64,000 nucleotides of DNA from Streptomyces thermodiastaticus (lineage in GTDB: Bacteria; Actinomycetota; Actinomycetes; Streptomycetales; Streptomycetaceae). Below, in pieces: positions 43,062 through 53,292 of the stretch. Every line of letters begins with the position of its first letter. Position 1 is the stretch's first letter. Location of the stretch: contig NZ_BNBV01000004.1 in the NCBI RefSeq assembly GCF_014656135.1, forward strand, positions 80,459 to 144,458, written 5' to 3'. The notes under the pieces were generated by a model that worked only from the letters and a program-made list of their open reading frames with translations, was not told the origin of the DNA and did not search any database. The position numbers were made by a program, and so were the translations under genes.

Positions 43062-43817
43062 ATGCAGAGCCCGCTTTTCGCCCACAACGACGTCCAGAGC
43101 CAGGACCGCTGGTGCCTGCAGAACCAGCAGATGCTCCGCATCACCCTGCAGGGCCACGACGACGTCCTCGCCCGCAAGGGCACCATGGTCGCCTACCAGG
43201 GCCTCATCGAGTTCGACGCCGAGTACCAGAGCACCGGCCAGGCCTATGCGCGGGCCCGCACCGGGGAGGGCCTGGACCTGATGCGCTGCCACGGGCAGGG
43301 CACCGTCTACCTCGCCAACCTCGCCCAGTACGTCCATGTCATGGACGTGGAGCAGGAGGGCCTGACGGTCGACAGCGCCTATGTGCTCGCGCTGGACTCC
43401 TCGCTGCACCACGAGGTCGTCGCGGTCGACAGCATGTACGGCATCTCCGGTTCCGGGAAGTACCAGCTGAACATCACCGGGCGCGGCAAGGTCGCCCTGA
43501 TGACCTCGGGCGCCCCGCTGCTGATGCGGGTCACCCCGGACCGGTACATCAGCTGCGACGCGGACGCGATCGTCGCCTGGTCCAGCGGGCTCCGGGTGCA
43601 GATGCAGGCGCAGACCCACTCCGCCGGGGTGTGGCGGCGCCGCGGCAACACCGGCGAGGGCTGGGAGCTGAACTTCATGGGCAGCGGCTTCGTCCTCGTC
43701 CAGCCCAGCGAGCTGCTGCCGCCGCAGAACGCCGTGATCGGCCACGGCCTGGCCGCGCAGTACGGACTGGGTGCGCAGGGGGCGCGGGGGCAGAACCAGG
43801 GCAACGTCTGGAGCTGA
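43062..43817 (+). CDS. AIM24 family protein
   Basis: A 251-residue third AIM24-domain protein, with GTMVAYQGLIEFDAEYQ, LMRCHGQGTVYLANLAQYVHVMD and ELNFMGSGFVLVQPSELLPP. The Gly/Gln/Ala-rich tail (after about 225) is short and flexible. GGGGGAAGG is 6 nt before ATG 43062, 14 nt after the previous stop, so it is the last gene of the unit and ends at a strong hairpin. Confidence 0.88.
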   Translation: MQSPLFAHNDVQSQDRWCLQNQQMLRITLQGHDDVLARKGTMVAYQGLIEFDAEYQSTGQAYARARTGEGLDLMRCHGQGTVYLANLAQYVHVMDVEQEGLTVDSAYVLALDSSLHHEVVAVDSMYGISGSGKYQLNITGRGKVALMTSGAPLLMRVTPDRYISCDADAIVAWSSGLRVQMQAQTHSAGVWRRRGNTGEGWELNFMGSGFVLVQPSELLPPQNAVIGHGLAAQYGLGAQGARGQNQGNVWS

Positions 43818-43848
43818 CCCGGGCGACGTCCGGGGCCGGCCGGCAGAT

Positions 43849-43876
43849 GAGGGCGGCCGCACGAGCGGCCGCCCTC
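43849..43876. terminator. 12-bp perfect hairpin, bidirectional
   Basis: Arms 43849-43860 and 43865-43876 (GAGGGCGGCCGC and its complement) with an ACGA loop lie between the convergent AIM24 unit and the NUDIX gene. Confidence 0.8.
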
Positions 43877-43896
43877 ACCCGGCCGGACGTCCTCCG

Positions 43897-44430
43897 TCAG
43901 CGGGCGCCCGCCGCACGGAGCCTGGCGCGGGTGGCCTCCACCAGCCGCACGACCGACTTGTCGGCCACGTCCGGCACCTGCGCGCAGGGGAACCAGCGCA
44001 GCTCCAGGGACTCGTCGCTGATGACCTCCACCGCCCCGGGCGGGGCGACGGCCGCGTACTGCACGTCCAGGTGCCAGGCGCACGGCGTGTGGTGCCGGTC
44101 CAGCCGCACCGGGCCGCCCGGCAGCAGGGACAGGCCGGCGATGCCCGACTCCTCGGTGGCCTCGCGCAGCGCGGCGCCCGCCAGCGTGGTGTCCCGCGGC
44201 TCGCAGTGGCCGCCCATCTGCAGCCACTGGCGCAGCTTGCGGTGCAGGGTCAGCAGCACCCGGCCGCCGTCCGGGTCGATGACCAGGGCGCTGGCGGTGA
44301 TGTGCCCGTCGGTGCAGGCCCGCCACATGCCGTCCGGGTGCGCGGCCAGGTGGTCCAGGTAGGCCCGGCGCAGCTCGGGCTGGTCCCCGTACTCCTGAAG
44401 GACGAGGACCGCGTCGTCGTGGAGGCTCAT
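43897..44430 (-). CDS. NUDIX hydrolase
   Basis: A 177-residue pyrophosphohydrolase with the Nudix box GHCEPRDTTLAGAALREATEESGI (GX5EX7REXXEEXGX pattern; conserved Glu residues intact). The preceding LLTLHRKLRQWLQMGGH segment is typical of the family. ATG 44430 overlaps the metalloprotease stop (44427) by ATGA, so the two are co-translated. Substrate (a nucleotide sugar, oxidised nucleotide or other diphosphate) cannot be assigned. Confidence 0.9.
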   Translation of the reverse strand: MSLHDDAVLVLQEYGDQPELRRAYLDHLAAHPDGMWRACTDGHITASALVIDPDGGRVLLTLHRKLRQWLQMGGHCEPRDTTLAGAALREATEESGIAGLSLLPGGPVRLDRHHTPCAWHLDVQYAAVAPPGAVEVISDESLELRWFPCAQVPDVADKSVVRLVEATRARLRAAGAR

Positions 44431-45893
44431 TTCGCGCTGTCGCCCTCGCCCTCGCCGCCGTCTTCCCGCGTGCCGCGCTCGTCGTGCTTGCGCAGGTCCG
44501 GCTTGGGGGCGGAGCCGCCGCCGGCCGCCTCGCCGAGCATCTTGTCCAGCTCGGAGAAGTCCAGCTGCTCGCGGTGGACGAAACCGTCCGGGTCGTCCAT
44601 GTCCGCGGCCGTCGGCAGCATGTCCGGGTGCGCCCACAGCGCGTCGCGGCCGTCGACACCGCGGGCGTCGGTGAGGGAGGCCCACAGCCGGGAGGCGTCG
44701 CGCAGGCGGCGCGGCCGCAACTCCAGGCCGATCAGCGTGGCGAAGGTCTGCTCGGCCGGACCGCCGGAGGCGCGGCGCCGGCGCAGCGTCTCCCGCAGGG
44801 CGTCCGCGGACGCCAGGCGCGGCTTGGCCGCGGCGTGCACCACCGCGTCCACCCAGCCCTCGACGAGTGCCAGAGCGGTCTCCAGACGGGCCAGCGCCGC
44901 CTTCTGCTCCGGGGTGTCCTGCGGCTGGAACATGCCCTGCTGCAGCGCGTCCTGCAGCTGCTCGGGGTTCTGCGGGTCGAACTGGCCGACCACGTCCTCC
45001 AGCTTGGCGGTGTCCACCTTGATCCCGCGGGCGTACCCCTCGACCGCGCCGAACAGGTGCGAGCGCAGCCACGGCACATGCGCGAACAGCCGCTGGTGGG
45101 CGGCCTCCCGCAGGGCGAGGTACAGCCGCACCTCCTCCGGCGGCACGCCCAGGTCCTTGCCGAACGCCGCGATGTTCACCGGCAGCAGCGCGGCCTTGCC
45201 GGCCGGGCCGAGCGGCAGCCCGATGTCCGTGGAGCCGACGACCTCGCCGGCCAGCACGCCGACGGCCTGGCCGATCTGCGTGCCGAACATGGCGCCGCCC
45301 ATGGAGCGCATCATGCCGATCAGCGGTCCGGCCATGGCTCGCATCTCCTCGGGCAGCACCTCGCCCATGGCGGTGCCGACCCGCTCGGCGACCGGGTCCA
45401 CCAGCTCCTGCCAGGCCGGCAGCGTCGCCTCGACCCACTCCGCCCGGGACCAGGCCACCGCGGTGGCGGACCCGGAGGGCAGGGAGGTCACGTCGTCCAG
45501 CCACAGGTCGGCCAGGCGGACGGCGTCCTGGACGGCGTTGCGCTCGGCGGAGCCGACGCTGGCGTCCTTGGTGCCGTCCGGGGTGCCCTGGGAGACCGTC
45601 TGGCGGGCGATCTGCTTGGCCATGTCCCAGTTCACCGGGCCGCCCTCGTAGGAGAGCATCTGGCCGAGCTGCTGGAAGGCTGCTCCCAGATCGGTGGGGC
45701 TGATCGACCCGAACATGGCCGCGAACGGATTGTCGGCGCCGGACCCGCCAAGGCCTCCGGCTCCGGGCAGCCCGAAACCGAACGGGTTGGCCGGTCCCTG
45801 CCCACCACCGCTCTGCTGGTCCTTCTTCTTGCCCTCGTCGCCGTTCTCCGGCTCCTCCGGCGGAAGGCCGAATCCGAATGGGGTGTCACTCAC
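44427..45893 (-). CDS. DUF2342 zinc-dependent metalloprotease family protein
   Basis: A 488-residue actinobacterial protein of the putative zincin family (PF10103, formerly DUF2342). A Gly/Pro/Phe-rich N-terminus (PFGFGLP twice) is followed by a long helical region; the LREAAHQRLFAHVPWL segment is the proposed metal-binding part. C-terminal 40 residues are acidic and disordered. GTG 45893 is used, as it opens the family-typical VSDTPFGFGLP sequence. Divergent from the SDR gene. Activity has been assigned to the family mainly by fold similarity, so the protease function is uncertain. Confidence 0.87.
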   Translation of the reverse strand: MSDTPFGFGLPPEEPENGDEGKKKDQQSGGGQGPANPFGFGLPGAGGLGGSGADNPFAAMFGSISPTDLGAAFQQLGQMLSYEGGPVNWDMAKQIARQTVSQGTPDGTKDASVGSAERNAVQDAVRLADLWLDDVTSLPSGSATAVAWSRAEWVEATLPAWQELVDPVAERVGTAMGEVLPEEMRAMAGPLIGMMRSMGGAMFGTQIGQAVGVLAGEVVGSTDIGLPLGPAGKAALLPVNIAAFGKDLGVPPEEVRLYLALREAAHQRLFAHVPWLRSHLFGAVEGYARGIKVDTAKLEDVVGQFDPQNPEQLQDALQQGMFQPQDTPEQKAALARLETALALVEGWVDAVVHAAAKPRLASADALRETLRRRRASGGPAEQTFATLIGLELRPRRLRDASRLWASLTDARGVDGRDALWAHPDMLPTAADMDDPDGFVHREQLDFSELDKMLGEAAGGGSAPKPDLRKHDERGTREDGGEGEGDSAK

Positions 45894-46085
45894 GGGATTC
45901 CTCGGCTGGTAAGGCCACCGGTTCTCTCCGGCGGCGCGGCTGCCCGACAACACCACCCAGCGTAGACACCCCGGCCGGTCGGGGCCTGGGTGCTTCGCCG
46001 ACACAGCGCCTGCGGCAGGATGGATGCCACCTGGTACGTACGCGTCGTTCGCGCCCGTATGGAAGACAACCGCTGGAGACGCCCG

Positions 46086-47198
46086 GTGAGTTCCCCAGAT
46101 CCGCAGGTTCGCGCAGCGCGAAACCATGAAAGCACCTCCGCCGTGCGCGGGCCCGTCGTCGCGGTCACCGGAGCCGCGAGCGGCGTCGGCGCGCTGCTCA
46201 CCGAGCGGCTGGCCGCGAGCGAGGAGATCGGGCAGGTCGTCGCCATCGACGAGCGGCGCGGACAGTGCGCGGCGGCGAGCTGGCACGTCCTGGACGTGCG
46301 GAACCCCGCGATCGCCGACAAGCTGCGCGGCTGCGACGTCGTCGTCCACCTGGCGATCGACCTGAACCTGGAGACCGACCCGGCCGCGCGCAGCGCGTAC
46401 AACGTCCGGGGGACCCAGACCGTGCTGACCGCCGCGGCCGCGGCCGGGGTGCGCCGGGTGGTGCTGTGCACCTCCGCGATGGTCTACGGCGCGCTGCCCG
46501 ACAACGAGCTGCCGCTGGCGGAGGACGCCGAGCTGCGGGCCACCGCCGAGGCCACCGGGGTGGGCGACCTGCTGGAGATCGAACGGCTGGCCAGGCGGGC
46601 GCCGCGGGCACACCCCGGCCTGAACGTCACCGTGGTGCGTCCCGCCGTGCTGGTCGGGGGCACGGACACGGCGCTGACCAGGTACTTCGAGTCCCCGCGG
46701 CTGCTGGTCGTGGCCGGCTCGCGGCCCGCCTGGCAGTTCTGCCATGTCGAGGACCTGTGCAGCGCGCTGGAGTACGCCGTGCTGGAGAAGGTCGAGGGCG
46801 AGCTGGCCGTCGGCTGCGACGGCTGGCTGGAGCAGGAGGAGGTGGAGGCGCTCAGCGGGATCCGCCGGATGGAGCTGCCGTCGGCGGTCGCGCTGGGTGC
46901 GGCGGCCCGCCTGCACCGCATCGGCCTCACCCCGTCCCCGGCCGGCGACCTGGCCTACACGATGTACCCGTGGGTGGTCAGCGGCAGCCGGCTGCACGAC
47001 GCGGGCTGGCGGCCGAAGTGGACCAACGAGGAGGTGCTGGCCCAGCTGCTGGAGGAGGTCGCCGGGCGGCACACGGTGGCCGGACGGCGGCTGGGACGCA
47101 AGGACGCGACGGCGGCCGGGGCGGCCGGGGCGACGGTGGCGCTGCTGGGCGCCGCGGCCGTGGTGCGGCGGGCCCGCAAGGCACGCCGGCGCGTCTGA
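46086..47198 (+). CDS. NAD-dependent epimerase/SDR family protein
   Basis: A 370-residue extended SDR protein: VTGAASGVGALL (GxxGxxG site), VVHLAIDLNLE, CTSAMVYGALPDNELPLAED (Ser and Tyr of the catalytic region; the usual YxxxK Lys is not evident), and a C-terminal hydrophobic segment (TAAGAAGATVALLGAAAVV) followed by a basic tail, suggesting membrane anchoring. GTG 46086 follows CTGGAG. The loss of a clear Lys implies altered or no dehydrogenase chemistry. Divergent from the DUF2342 gene. Confidence 0.85.
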   Translation: MSSPDPQVRAARNHESTSAVRGPVVAVTGAASGVGALLTERLAASEEIGQVVAIDERRGQCAAASWHVLDVRNPAIADKLRGCDVVVHLAIDLNLETDPAARSAYNVRGTQTVLTAAAAAGVRRVVLCTSAMVYGALPDNELPLAEDAELRATAEATGVGDLLEIERLARRAPRAHPGLNVTVVRPAVLVGGTDTALTRYFESPRLLVVAGSRPAWQFCHVEDLCSALEYAVLEKVEGELAVGCDGWLEQEEVEALSGIRRMELPSAVALGAAARLHRIGLTPSPAGDLAYTMYPWVVSGSRLHDAGWRPKWTNEEVLAQLLEEVAGRHTVAGRRLGRKDATAAGAAGATVALLGAAAVVRRARKARRRV

Positions 47199-47294
47199 CC
47201 GGAGCGACGCGCCGGGGCACCGGGGCGCACACGGCGCAGGATGCGGCGCGACCGGCCGTTCCGCGCTCCGGGGAGGGTGGGGCAGGATGGGGGC

Positions 47295-47756
47295 ATGCCA
47301 CCCACCGACGATCACCCCGGCGAGCAGGCTTCCGGCGATCCCGTCAAGCTGATCGCCGTCCGGGACACGGCGCTGTCGCTGGACGAGGTCTTCCGGGCCG
47401 TCGGGGACGACGCCGCCGGCGGCACCGCGCTCTTCGTGGGCACCGTGCGCAACCACGACGGCGGCGCCGGCGTCGACGCCCTCGGCTACTCCTGCCATCC
47501 CACCGCCGAGGACGAGATGCGGCGGGTCGCCGAGAAGGTGGCCGCCGCGTACCCGGTGCGGGCGCTCGCCGCCGTCCACCGGGTGGGGGACCTGCGGGTC
47601 GGGGACCTGGCCGTCGTCGTGGCGGTGTCCTGCCCGCACCGCGCGGAGGCCTTCGCGGCCTGCCGGCAGCTGATCGACGACATCAAGCACCAGGTGCCCA
47701 TCTGGAAACACCAGCGGTTCTCCGACGGCACGGAGGAATGGGTGGGCGCCTGCTGA
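47295..47756 (+). CDS. moaE: Molybdopterin synthase catalytic subunit MoaE
   Basis: A 153-residue large subunit of molybdopterin synthase, which transfers sulfur from MoaD thiocarboxylate to precursor Z. Family marks: FVGTVRNHDGG, GYSCHPTAEDEM, AAVHRVGDLRVGD, and the C-terminal VPIWKHQRFSDGTEEWVG with the active-site Lys. CAGGAT at 47283-47288 ends 6 nt before ATG 47295 with no ribosome site, so it is probably leaderless. Functionally linked to moeZ, which sulfurates the carrier, although they are 33 kb apart here. Confidence 0.94.
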   Translation: MPPTDDHPGEQASGDPVKLIAVRDTALSLDEVFRAVGDDAAGGTALFVGTVRNHDGGAGVDALGYSCHPTAEDEMRRVAEKVAAAYPVRALAAVHRVGDLRVGDLAVVVAVSCPHRAEAFAACRQLIDDIKHQVPIWKHQRFSDGTEEWVGAC

Positions 47757-48001
47757 GGGCGGCCCGTCCTCGCCCGGCCGCGCCCTTCTCACCCGCCCGG
47801 CCGAACCCCGCCGTCCGCGCCCGCACCGGGCCGTCCGGCCCGGTGCGTGCCGCACCGCGCACCGCCTCGCCGGGGGCCCGGCGCGCCCGTTACCCCGGTA
47901 TCCGGTTGCGTAACCGCCCCCCTGACGTGACCGTTGTCACGAAGACGGTTAATCTGCTGATCACTCGGTTGCAGTCGCTCGAACGGGGCTGGGAGGACGG
48001 C

Positions 48002-48166
48002 ATGGCGGTGCTCGCCTGGTTGCTGATTCCGTTGCTGACTGCGATAGGCGCCGGACTGTGGGGCGTGTGGGCCAACCGCACCCGCACCGTGCGCGGCGAC
48101 GGCCCCGAACTCGACGGATACGCGCGCTTCCGCGAGGCCATGGAGCGCTCCACGTCCCGCACGTGA
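48002..48166 (+). CDS. 54-aa single-pass membrane protein
   Basis: A 54-residue protein with one N-terminal TM helix (about 2-22, AVLAWLLIPLLTAIGAGLWG) and an Arg/Glu-rich cytoplasmic tail (ANRTRTVRGDGPELDGYARF). GGGAGGA sits 5 nt before ATG 48002, good support for a real small gene. It precedes the YlbL-like gene by 62 bp. The 245 bp upstream, after moaE, hold no gene. Function unknown. Confidence 0.75.
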   Translation: MAVLAWLLIPLLTAIGAGLWGVWANRTRTVRGDGPELDGYARFREAMERSTSRT

Positions 48167-48228
48167 GGCCGGGCGAGGACGGGCGGCCCAGGCAGTGGGC
48201 CCACAGAACGGTCCCGTACTGTCGAGGC

Positions 48229-49320
48229 ATGCCACGCCGCACCGCGACGATGCTCGCCTCGACCCTGATGCTGATCGCGCTCCTGTGCGCAGGGGTGTTC
48301 CTTCCCGTGCCGTACGCGGAGATGTCCCCGGGGCCGACGGTCAACACGCTGGGCGAACACGACGGCGAACCGGTCCTGCAGATCTCCGGGCACCGGACCT
48401 ACCCGACCGACGGCCACCTGAACATGACCACGGTCCGGGTCACCAGCGCCGACTACAAGATGAACCTGGTCGAGGCGATCTACGGCTGGCTGGCGCACGG
48501 CGACAAGGTCGTCCCGCACGACACGCTCTACCCCGACGGCCAGACCGAGGAGCAGTCCAACCAGGAGAACGCCGAGGAGTTCAGCCAGTCCCAGGAGAGC
48601 GCCAAGGTCGCGGCCCTGAAGGAACTCGGCGTCCCGGTGAAGACCTGGGTGATCGTCTCCAGCGTGGTCAAGGGCAGCCCCGCCCAGGGGGTGCTGCACG
48701 CCGGTGACGTGATCAAGGCCGTGGACGGCACCGAGGTCACGCAGCCCTCCGACGTCGCGAAGCTCGTCACCCGGCACAAGCCCGGCCAGGACGTCGTCTT
48801 CACCATCGTGCCCGCCAAGGACCAGGCCGCCGCCGAGAAGCAGCACCGCACGGCGACCGCCACCAAGGACGTCACCCTCACCACCGCCCGGTCCCACGAC
48901 GCCGGGGCCGAGCGTGCCGTCGTCGGGATCTCCGCCGGGACCGACCACACCTTCCCGTTCGACATCGACATCGAGCTCGCCGACGTCGGCGGGCCCAGCG
49001 CCGGCCTGATGTTCGCGCTCGGCATCTACGACAAGCTCACCCCGGGCAGCCTGACCGGCGGGACGTTCGTGGCCGGCACCGGGACGATCGACGACGACGG
49101 AAAGGTCGGCCCGATCGGCGGCGTGGAGATGAAGACGCTCGGCGCGCGCAGCCGGGGCGCCCAGTACTTCCTGACCCCCGCCGACAACTGCGCTGCCGCC
49201 GCCGAGGACGCCCCCGACGGGCTCACCCTCGTCAAGGTCCGCACGATGAAGGACGCCCTCGACGCCCTGAAGGACATCCGCACGGGGAACACCCGCGCCC
49301 TGCCGGCGTGCACGCGGTAG
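48229..49320 (+). CDS. YlbL-like PDZ-Lon membrane serine protease
   Basis: A 363-residue protein with an N-terminal TM/signal anchor (about 8-27), a PDZ domain (about 130-215, SPAQGVLHAGDVIKAVDG) and a C-terminal Lon-type proteolytic domain (about 230-345). The Lon-type catalytic Ser lies in GGPSAGLMFALG and Lys in the DDDGKVGPIGGVEMKTLGA segment. This is the full length and order of the actinobacterial/Bacillus YlbL family, extracellular membrane-anchored proteases. TACTGT at 48217-48222 ends 6 nt before ATG 48229 with no ribosome site, so it is likely leaderless. Confidence 0.92.
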   Translation: MPRRTATMLASTLMLIALLCAGVFLPVPYAEMSPGPTVNTLGEHDGEPVLQISGHRTYPTDGHLNMTTVRVTSADYKMNLVEAIYGWLAHGDKVVPHDTLYPDGQTEEQSNQENAEEFSQSQESAKVAALKELGVPVKTWVIVSSVVKGSPAQGVLHAGDVIKAVDGTEVTQPSDVAKLVTRHKPGQDVVFTIVPAKDQAAAEKQHRTATATKDVTLTTARSHDAGAERAVVGISAGTDHTFPFDIDIELADVGGPSAGLMFALGIYDKLTPGSLTGGTFVAGTGTIDDDGKVGPIGGVEMKTLGARSRGAQYFLTPADNCAAAAEDAPDGLTLVKVRTMKDALDALKDIRTGNTRALPACTR

Positions 49321-49404
49321 CCGCCCCGTCGGACGGAGCCCGGCGCCCCCCGTCCCGGCCGCGCCCCGCCGGCCGGCGCCGCCCCGGGCCCGCGGCGGGC
49401 CCGC

Positions 49405-49947
49405 TCAGTCCTCGAAGGTCGCCGCCAGCGCCTCGGCCAGGTTCGGCACCAGGCCGGAGCCGGTGAGGACCTCGGTCGCAGAGTCCTTCTCCCGCAGCCG
49501 CAGGGCCGACTCCCGGGCGCCGTCCCGCAGCACGGCCACCGTCATCCGCACCTCCTGGCGCTCGGGATGGTCCGCCACCCACCGGGTCAGCTCGGCCTCG
49601 TCGAGGTCCTGCGGGACCTCGGCCTCCGCGGACGGCGGGAGCATCAGGCGCTCCACGGTCAGTGCGCAGCCGGTCACCGCGTCGGGCCAGGCGATGGTGG
49701 CGAGGAACTCGTCGAGCGGCCGGCCGGCCGGGATCTCCTCCTGTTCGATCGGGGTGAGACCGGAGGTGTGCTGCTCGTCGTCCAGGCCGAGCCGGTCGGC
49801 GAGAGCGGGCTCCTGGGCCCGCAGCTGTGCGGTGTCTACGAGGGCGAAGAGGCGAGCGGGCTGGTCCCACCCGAGGGTGGAGGCGTACTCGTCGATCTCG
49901 AGCACGGCCCGGGTGAGGGGGCTCGCTGCCATGGGAGTGTTGGACAT
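49405..49947 (-). CDS. PPA1309 family protein
   Basis: A 180-residue acidic actinobacterial protein (EVLTGSGLVPNLAEALAATFED at the end) of the PPA1309 family, no TM or catalytic motif. It begins MSNTPMAASPLTRAVLEIDEYA; a GTG two codons upstream (49953) is an alternative start. Divergent from the UPF0182 gene, a pairing conserved in actinobacteria to my knowledge. Function unknown. Confidence 0.88.
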   Translation of the reverse strand: MSNTPMAASPLTRAVLEIDEYASTLGWDQPARLFALVDTAQLRAQEPALADRLGLDDEQHTSGLTPIEQEEIPAGRPLDEFLATIAWPDAVTGCALTVERLMLPPSAEAEVPQDLDEAELTRWVADHPERQEVRMTVAVLRDGARESALRLREKDSATEVLTGSGLVPNLAEALAATFED

Positions 49948-50134
49948 GGTCACAATCCTGCCTCGTTCCCGGGCGAAGACGGGAACCGCGTAAGCCGTGA
50001 GTAAGTTGCATAGGTGTGGACCCGGCACGCCCGGGTCCGCCGCACGGTCCGCGGGCCCGAGGGCTTGAGGCGGCCCCGAGCGCTATGACACGGAACCACT
50101 CGGCGTATCGACAGCGAACTATCGAGGTGCACCC

Positions 50135-53065
50135 TTGGCTTTCCAGATGCCGGACCGCGGGTCGGGCCCGTCCGGGCCGCGGATGAGAGTCGGCCGCCCG
50201 TCCCGGCAAGCCCGGGCCCTGCTGATGACGCTGGGCGCGCTGGCCGTGCTCGGCATGGTGTTCACCATGTTCGCCGGCTTCTGGACGGACTGGCTGTGGT
50301 ACCGGTCGGTCCACTACTCGTCGGTGTTCACCACCACGCTCTGGACCAAGGTCGGGCTGTTCTTCGTCTTCGGCCTGCTCATGGCGCTGGCCGTCGGCTT
50401 CAACATCTGGCTCGCCCACCGGCTGCGGCCCCCGCTGAGCGCGATGTCCGCCGAGCAGCAGAACCTCGACCGCTACCGGATGGGCGTCGCGCCGTACAAG
50501 AGGTGGCTGCTGTGCGGGATCACCGCCCTGGTGGGCCTGATCGCGGGCGCCTCCGCGGCCGGCCAGTGGCGGACGTGGCTGACCTGGGTCAACGCCGTCC
50601 CGTTCCACAAGAAGGACCCGCAGTTCCACCTCGACGTCTCCTTCTACGCCTTCGACCTTCCCTGGTACCGGTTCCTGCTGGGCTTCGGCTTCGCCGCGAC
50701 GGTCCTGTCCCTGATCGCCGCCGTGCTCACCCACTACCTGTACGGCGGGCTGCGCCTCACCTCGCCCGGCACCCGCGCCACCGCCGCGGCGACCGGGCAT
50801 CTGTCGGTGCTGCTCGGCGTGTTCGTCTCCCTCAAGGCCGTCGCCTACTGGCTCGACCGGTACGGACTGGCGGTCAAGTCCAGCGACTTCAAGGCCACCG
50901 ACAAGTGGACCGGTCTGCGGTACGTCGACGCCAACGCCTACCTGCCGGCGAAGACCATCCTGTTCTGCATCGCGGTCATCTGCGCACTGCTGTTCTTCGC
51001 CACCCTGTGGCGGCGCACCTGGCAGCTGCCGGTCATCGGCTTCGGCCTGATGGTGCTCTCCGCGATCCTCATCGGCGGCCTGTACCCGGCGATCGTGCAG
51101 AAGTTCCAGGTCCAGCCCAACGAGCAGGCCAAGGAAGCCCCGTACGTCGCCAGGAACATCAAGGCCACGCGTGAGGCGTACGGCATCGACGACGCCAAGG
51201 TGACGGACTACGCCGGCACCAGCACCACCAAGGACAGGGCGACGCTGCGCGACGACGTCGCCGAGACCGCCAGCATCCGCATCCTCGACCCGAACATCGT
51301 CTCGCCGACGTTCCAGCAGCTGCAGCAGGTGCGGAACTACTACGCGTTCCCCGACACCCTGGACGTCGACCGCTACCGCGACAAGAACGGCAAGGTCCAG
51401 GACACGGTCGTCGGTCTGCGGGAGCTGAACCTGGCCGGCATCCCGAAGAAGAACTGGATCAACAACCACTTCCGGTACACCCACGGCTTCGGCGTCGTCG
51501 CGGCCGAGGGCACCGCGGCCGAGAACGGCGAGCCGGTGTTCACCGAGTCCGACCTGCCCCCCACCGGCGACCTCGGCACGTACCAGCAGCGGGTCTACTA
51601 CGGCGAGAAGACCACCACCTATTCGATCGTCGGCGGCCCTCAGAAGGAGATCGACTACTCCGACAACGAGGGCGAGAAGACGACGAGTTACCAGGGCAAG
51701 AGCGGGGTCAGCCTGTCCAGCCCGCTCAACCGGGCCGCCTACGCGGTGGCGTTCGGCGAGCCGCAGATCCTCTACTCCGGGGCGATCGGCGACGGCTCGC
51801 GGATCCTGTACAACCGCACCCCCAAGGAGCGGGTCGAGGCGGTGGCGCCCTGGCTCACCATCGACGGGGACGCCTACCCGGCCGTGGTCGACCACCGCAT
51901 CCAGTGGATCGTCGACGCCTACACCACCACCGACGGCTACCCGTACGCCTCCCGGACGACCCTCGGGGACACCACGGCCGACTCGCTGACCGCGGCCAAC
52001 GACTCCCGCTCGGTGGTGGCCCAGCAGAGCCAGGTCAACTACATCCGCAACTCGGTGAAGGCGACCGTGGACGCCTACACCGGCGAGGTCAGGCTGTACC
52101 AGTGGGACACCGAGGACCCGGTGCTGAAGACCTGGATGAAGGCCTTCCCCGGCACGGTGCTGCCCAAGTCGGCGATCTCGCAGGAGCTTATGTCCCATCT
52201 GCGGTACCCGCAGGACCTGTTCAAGGTCCAGCGTGAGCTGCTCACCCGCTACCACGTGCAGGACGCGCAGACCTTCCTCAGCGGCAGCGAGGTGTGGCAG
52301 GTGCCGGACGACCCGACGAACAAGTCGGGCAGCGCGGTGCCGCCGTACTACTTGACCATGAAGATGCCCGACCAGAAGGCGCAGGCGTTCTCGCTGACGA
52401 CGACCTTCACGCCGAACGGCCGGGACAACCTCAGCGCCTTCATGGCGGTCGACTCGGAGGCGGGCACCCCCGGCTACGGGCAGATCCGCATACTGAAGCT
52501 GCGCACCAGCACCACGGCGGACGGGCCCAAACAGGTCCAGAGCCAGTTCAACTCCAACTCCCAGGCGAACATCACCGACTTCATCCGGCAGGTCAGGAAC
52601 GGCGACTCGGAGATCGAGTACGGCAACCTGCTGACCATCCCGCTCGACGGCGGCCTGCTCTACGTGGAGCCGGTCTACGTCCGCGGCGGTCAGCTCAAGT
52701 ACCCGCTGATGCGCAAGGTCCTGGTGACCTACGGCGGCGCCACCGCCTTCGAGAACAGCCTCGACGAGGCACTGGACAAGGTGTTCGGGGCCTCCGGCTC
52801 CACCCCGCCGCCCGACACCGGCACCACCACACCGCCCGACACGGCCACCGGATCGGGTGATCCTGAGGTCCGGCAGGCACTGAAGGACGCTCAGAAGGCG
52901 TTCGACGACGGACAGGCCGCACTGCGGAAGTCGCCGATCGACTGGGAGGCGTACGGCAAGGCGCAGAAGGACCTGCAGAGCGCGCTGCAGCGGGCCCAAC
53001 AGGCGCAATCCCGCGCGCAGCAGCAGGGCAGCAGCGGCGCCGGCGGCGAGAAGAGCGGCGGCTGA
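50135..53065 (+). CDS. UPF0182 family large membrane protein
   Basis: A 976-residue protein with seven or so TM helices in residues 25-330 ([20 protein letters not shown] and others), then a large extracytoplasmic region of about 560 residues containing the conserved [19 protein letters not shown] block and [16 protein letters not shown]. The C-terminal 100 residues are Pro/Thr-rich, then coiled-coil ([13 protein letters not shown]). TTG 50135 is used because GAGGTG is 6 nt upstream and the sequence starts MAFQMPDRG as in the family. Function unknown. Confidence 0.93.
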   Translation: MAFQMPDRGSGPSGPRMRVGRPSRQARALLMTLGALAVLGMVFTMFAGFWTDWLWYRSVHYSSVFTTTLWTKVGLFFVFGLLMALAVGFNIWLAHRLRPPLSAMSAEQQNLDRYRMGVAPYKRWLLCGITALVGLIAGASAAGQWRTWLTWVNAVPFHKKDPQFHLDVSFYAFDLPWYRFLLGFGFAATVLSLIAAVLTHYLYGGLRLTSPGTRATAAATGHLSVLLGVFVSLKAVAYWLDRYGLAVKSSDFKATDKWTGLRYVDANAYLPAKTILFCIAVICALLFFATLWRRTWQLPVIGFGLMVLSAILIGGLYPAIVQKFQVQPNEQAKEAPYVARNIKATREAYGIDDAKVTDYAGTSTTKDRATLRDDVAETASIRILDPNIVSPTFQQLQQVRNYYAFPDTLDVDRYRDKNGKVQDTVVGLRELNLAGIPKKNWINNHFRYTHGFGVVAAEGTAAENGEPVFTESDLPPTGDLGTYQQRVYYGEKTTTYSIVGGPQKEIDYSDNEGEKTTSYQGKSGVSLSSPLNRAAYAVAFGEPQILYSGAIGDGSRILYNRTPKERVEAVAPWLTIDGDAYPAVVDHRIQWIVDAYTTTDGYPYASRTTLGDTTADSLTAANDSRSVVAQQSQVNYIRNSVKATVDAYTGEVRLYQWDTEDPVLKTWMKAFPGTVLPKSAISQELMSHLRYPQDLFKVQRELLTRYHVQDAQTFLSGSEVWQVPDDPTNKSGSAVPPYYLTMKMPDQKAQAFSLTTTFTPNGRDNLSAFMAVDSEAGTPGYGQIRILKLRTSTTADGPKQVQSQFNSNSQANITDFIRQVRNGDSEIEYGNLLTIPLDGGLLYVEPVYVRGGQLKYPLMRKVLVTYGGATAFENSLDEALDKVFGASGSTPPPDTGTTTPPDTATGSGDPEVRQALKDAQKAFDDGQAALRKSPIDWEAYGKAQKDLQSALQRAQQAQSRAQQQGSSGAGGEKSGG

Positions 53066-53083
53066 CCGCCGCGGGCCGCACCG

Positions 53084-53112
53084 AGGCCCGGGTTCCGACG
53101 GGACCCGGGCCT
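53084..53112 (+). terminator. Hairpin terminator after UPF0182 gene
   Basis: Ten-base arms 53084-53093 and 53103-53112 (AGGCCCGGGT and its complement) form a stem 19 bp after the stop. Confidence 0.75.
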
Positions 53113-53292
53113 TCGCCGTGTGCGCACGGTGACGTGCGAACGGATGTGCCGTCCCTGCCCACCGTCGCGCCGCCGTGGCGAGTTGCCCGGCCTGTGTTTG
53201 ACTTATCTCTCTGTGGGCATGTCGACAAAACGCTGTAGTGATCTCACTGGCTGCGGTATACCAGGTGTACCCGGGTTGCAGGTGGTGCGACG

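Noticed and set aside
49232..53008. Long minus-strand open frame over UPF0182
   Set aside because: Low-complexity His/Arg/Gly/Val composition typical of the antisense of a high-G+C gene; the plus-strand UPF0182 protein is clearly real.
53198..53292. Full promoter and operator for the Sel1 gene (TTGACT, GGTATACC dyad)
   Set aside because: TTGACT has no good -10 at 16-19 nt and the dyad is short; left as a remark only.
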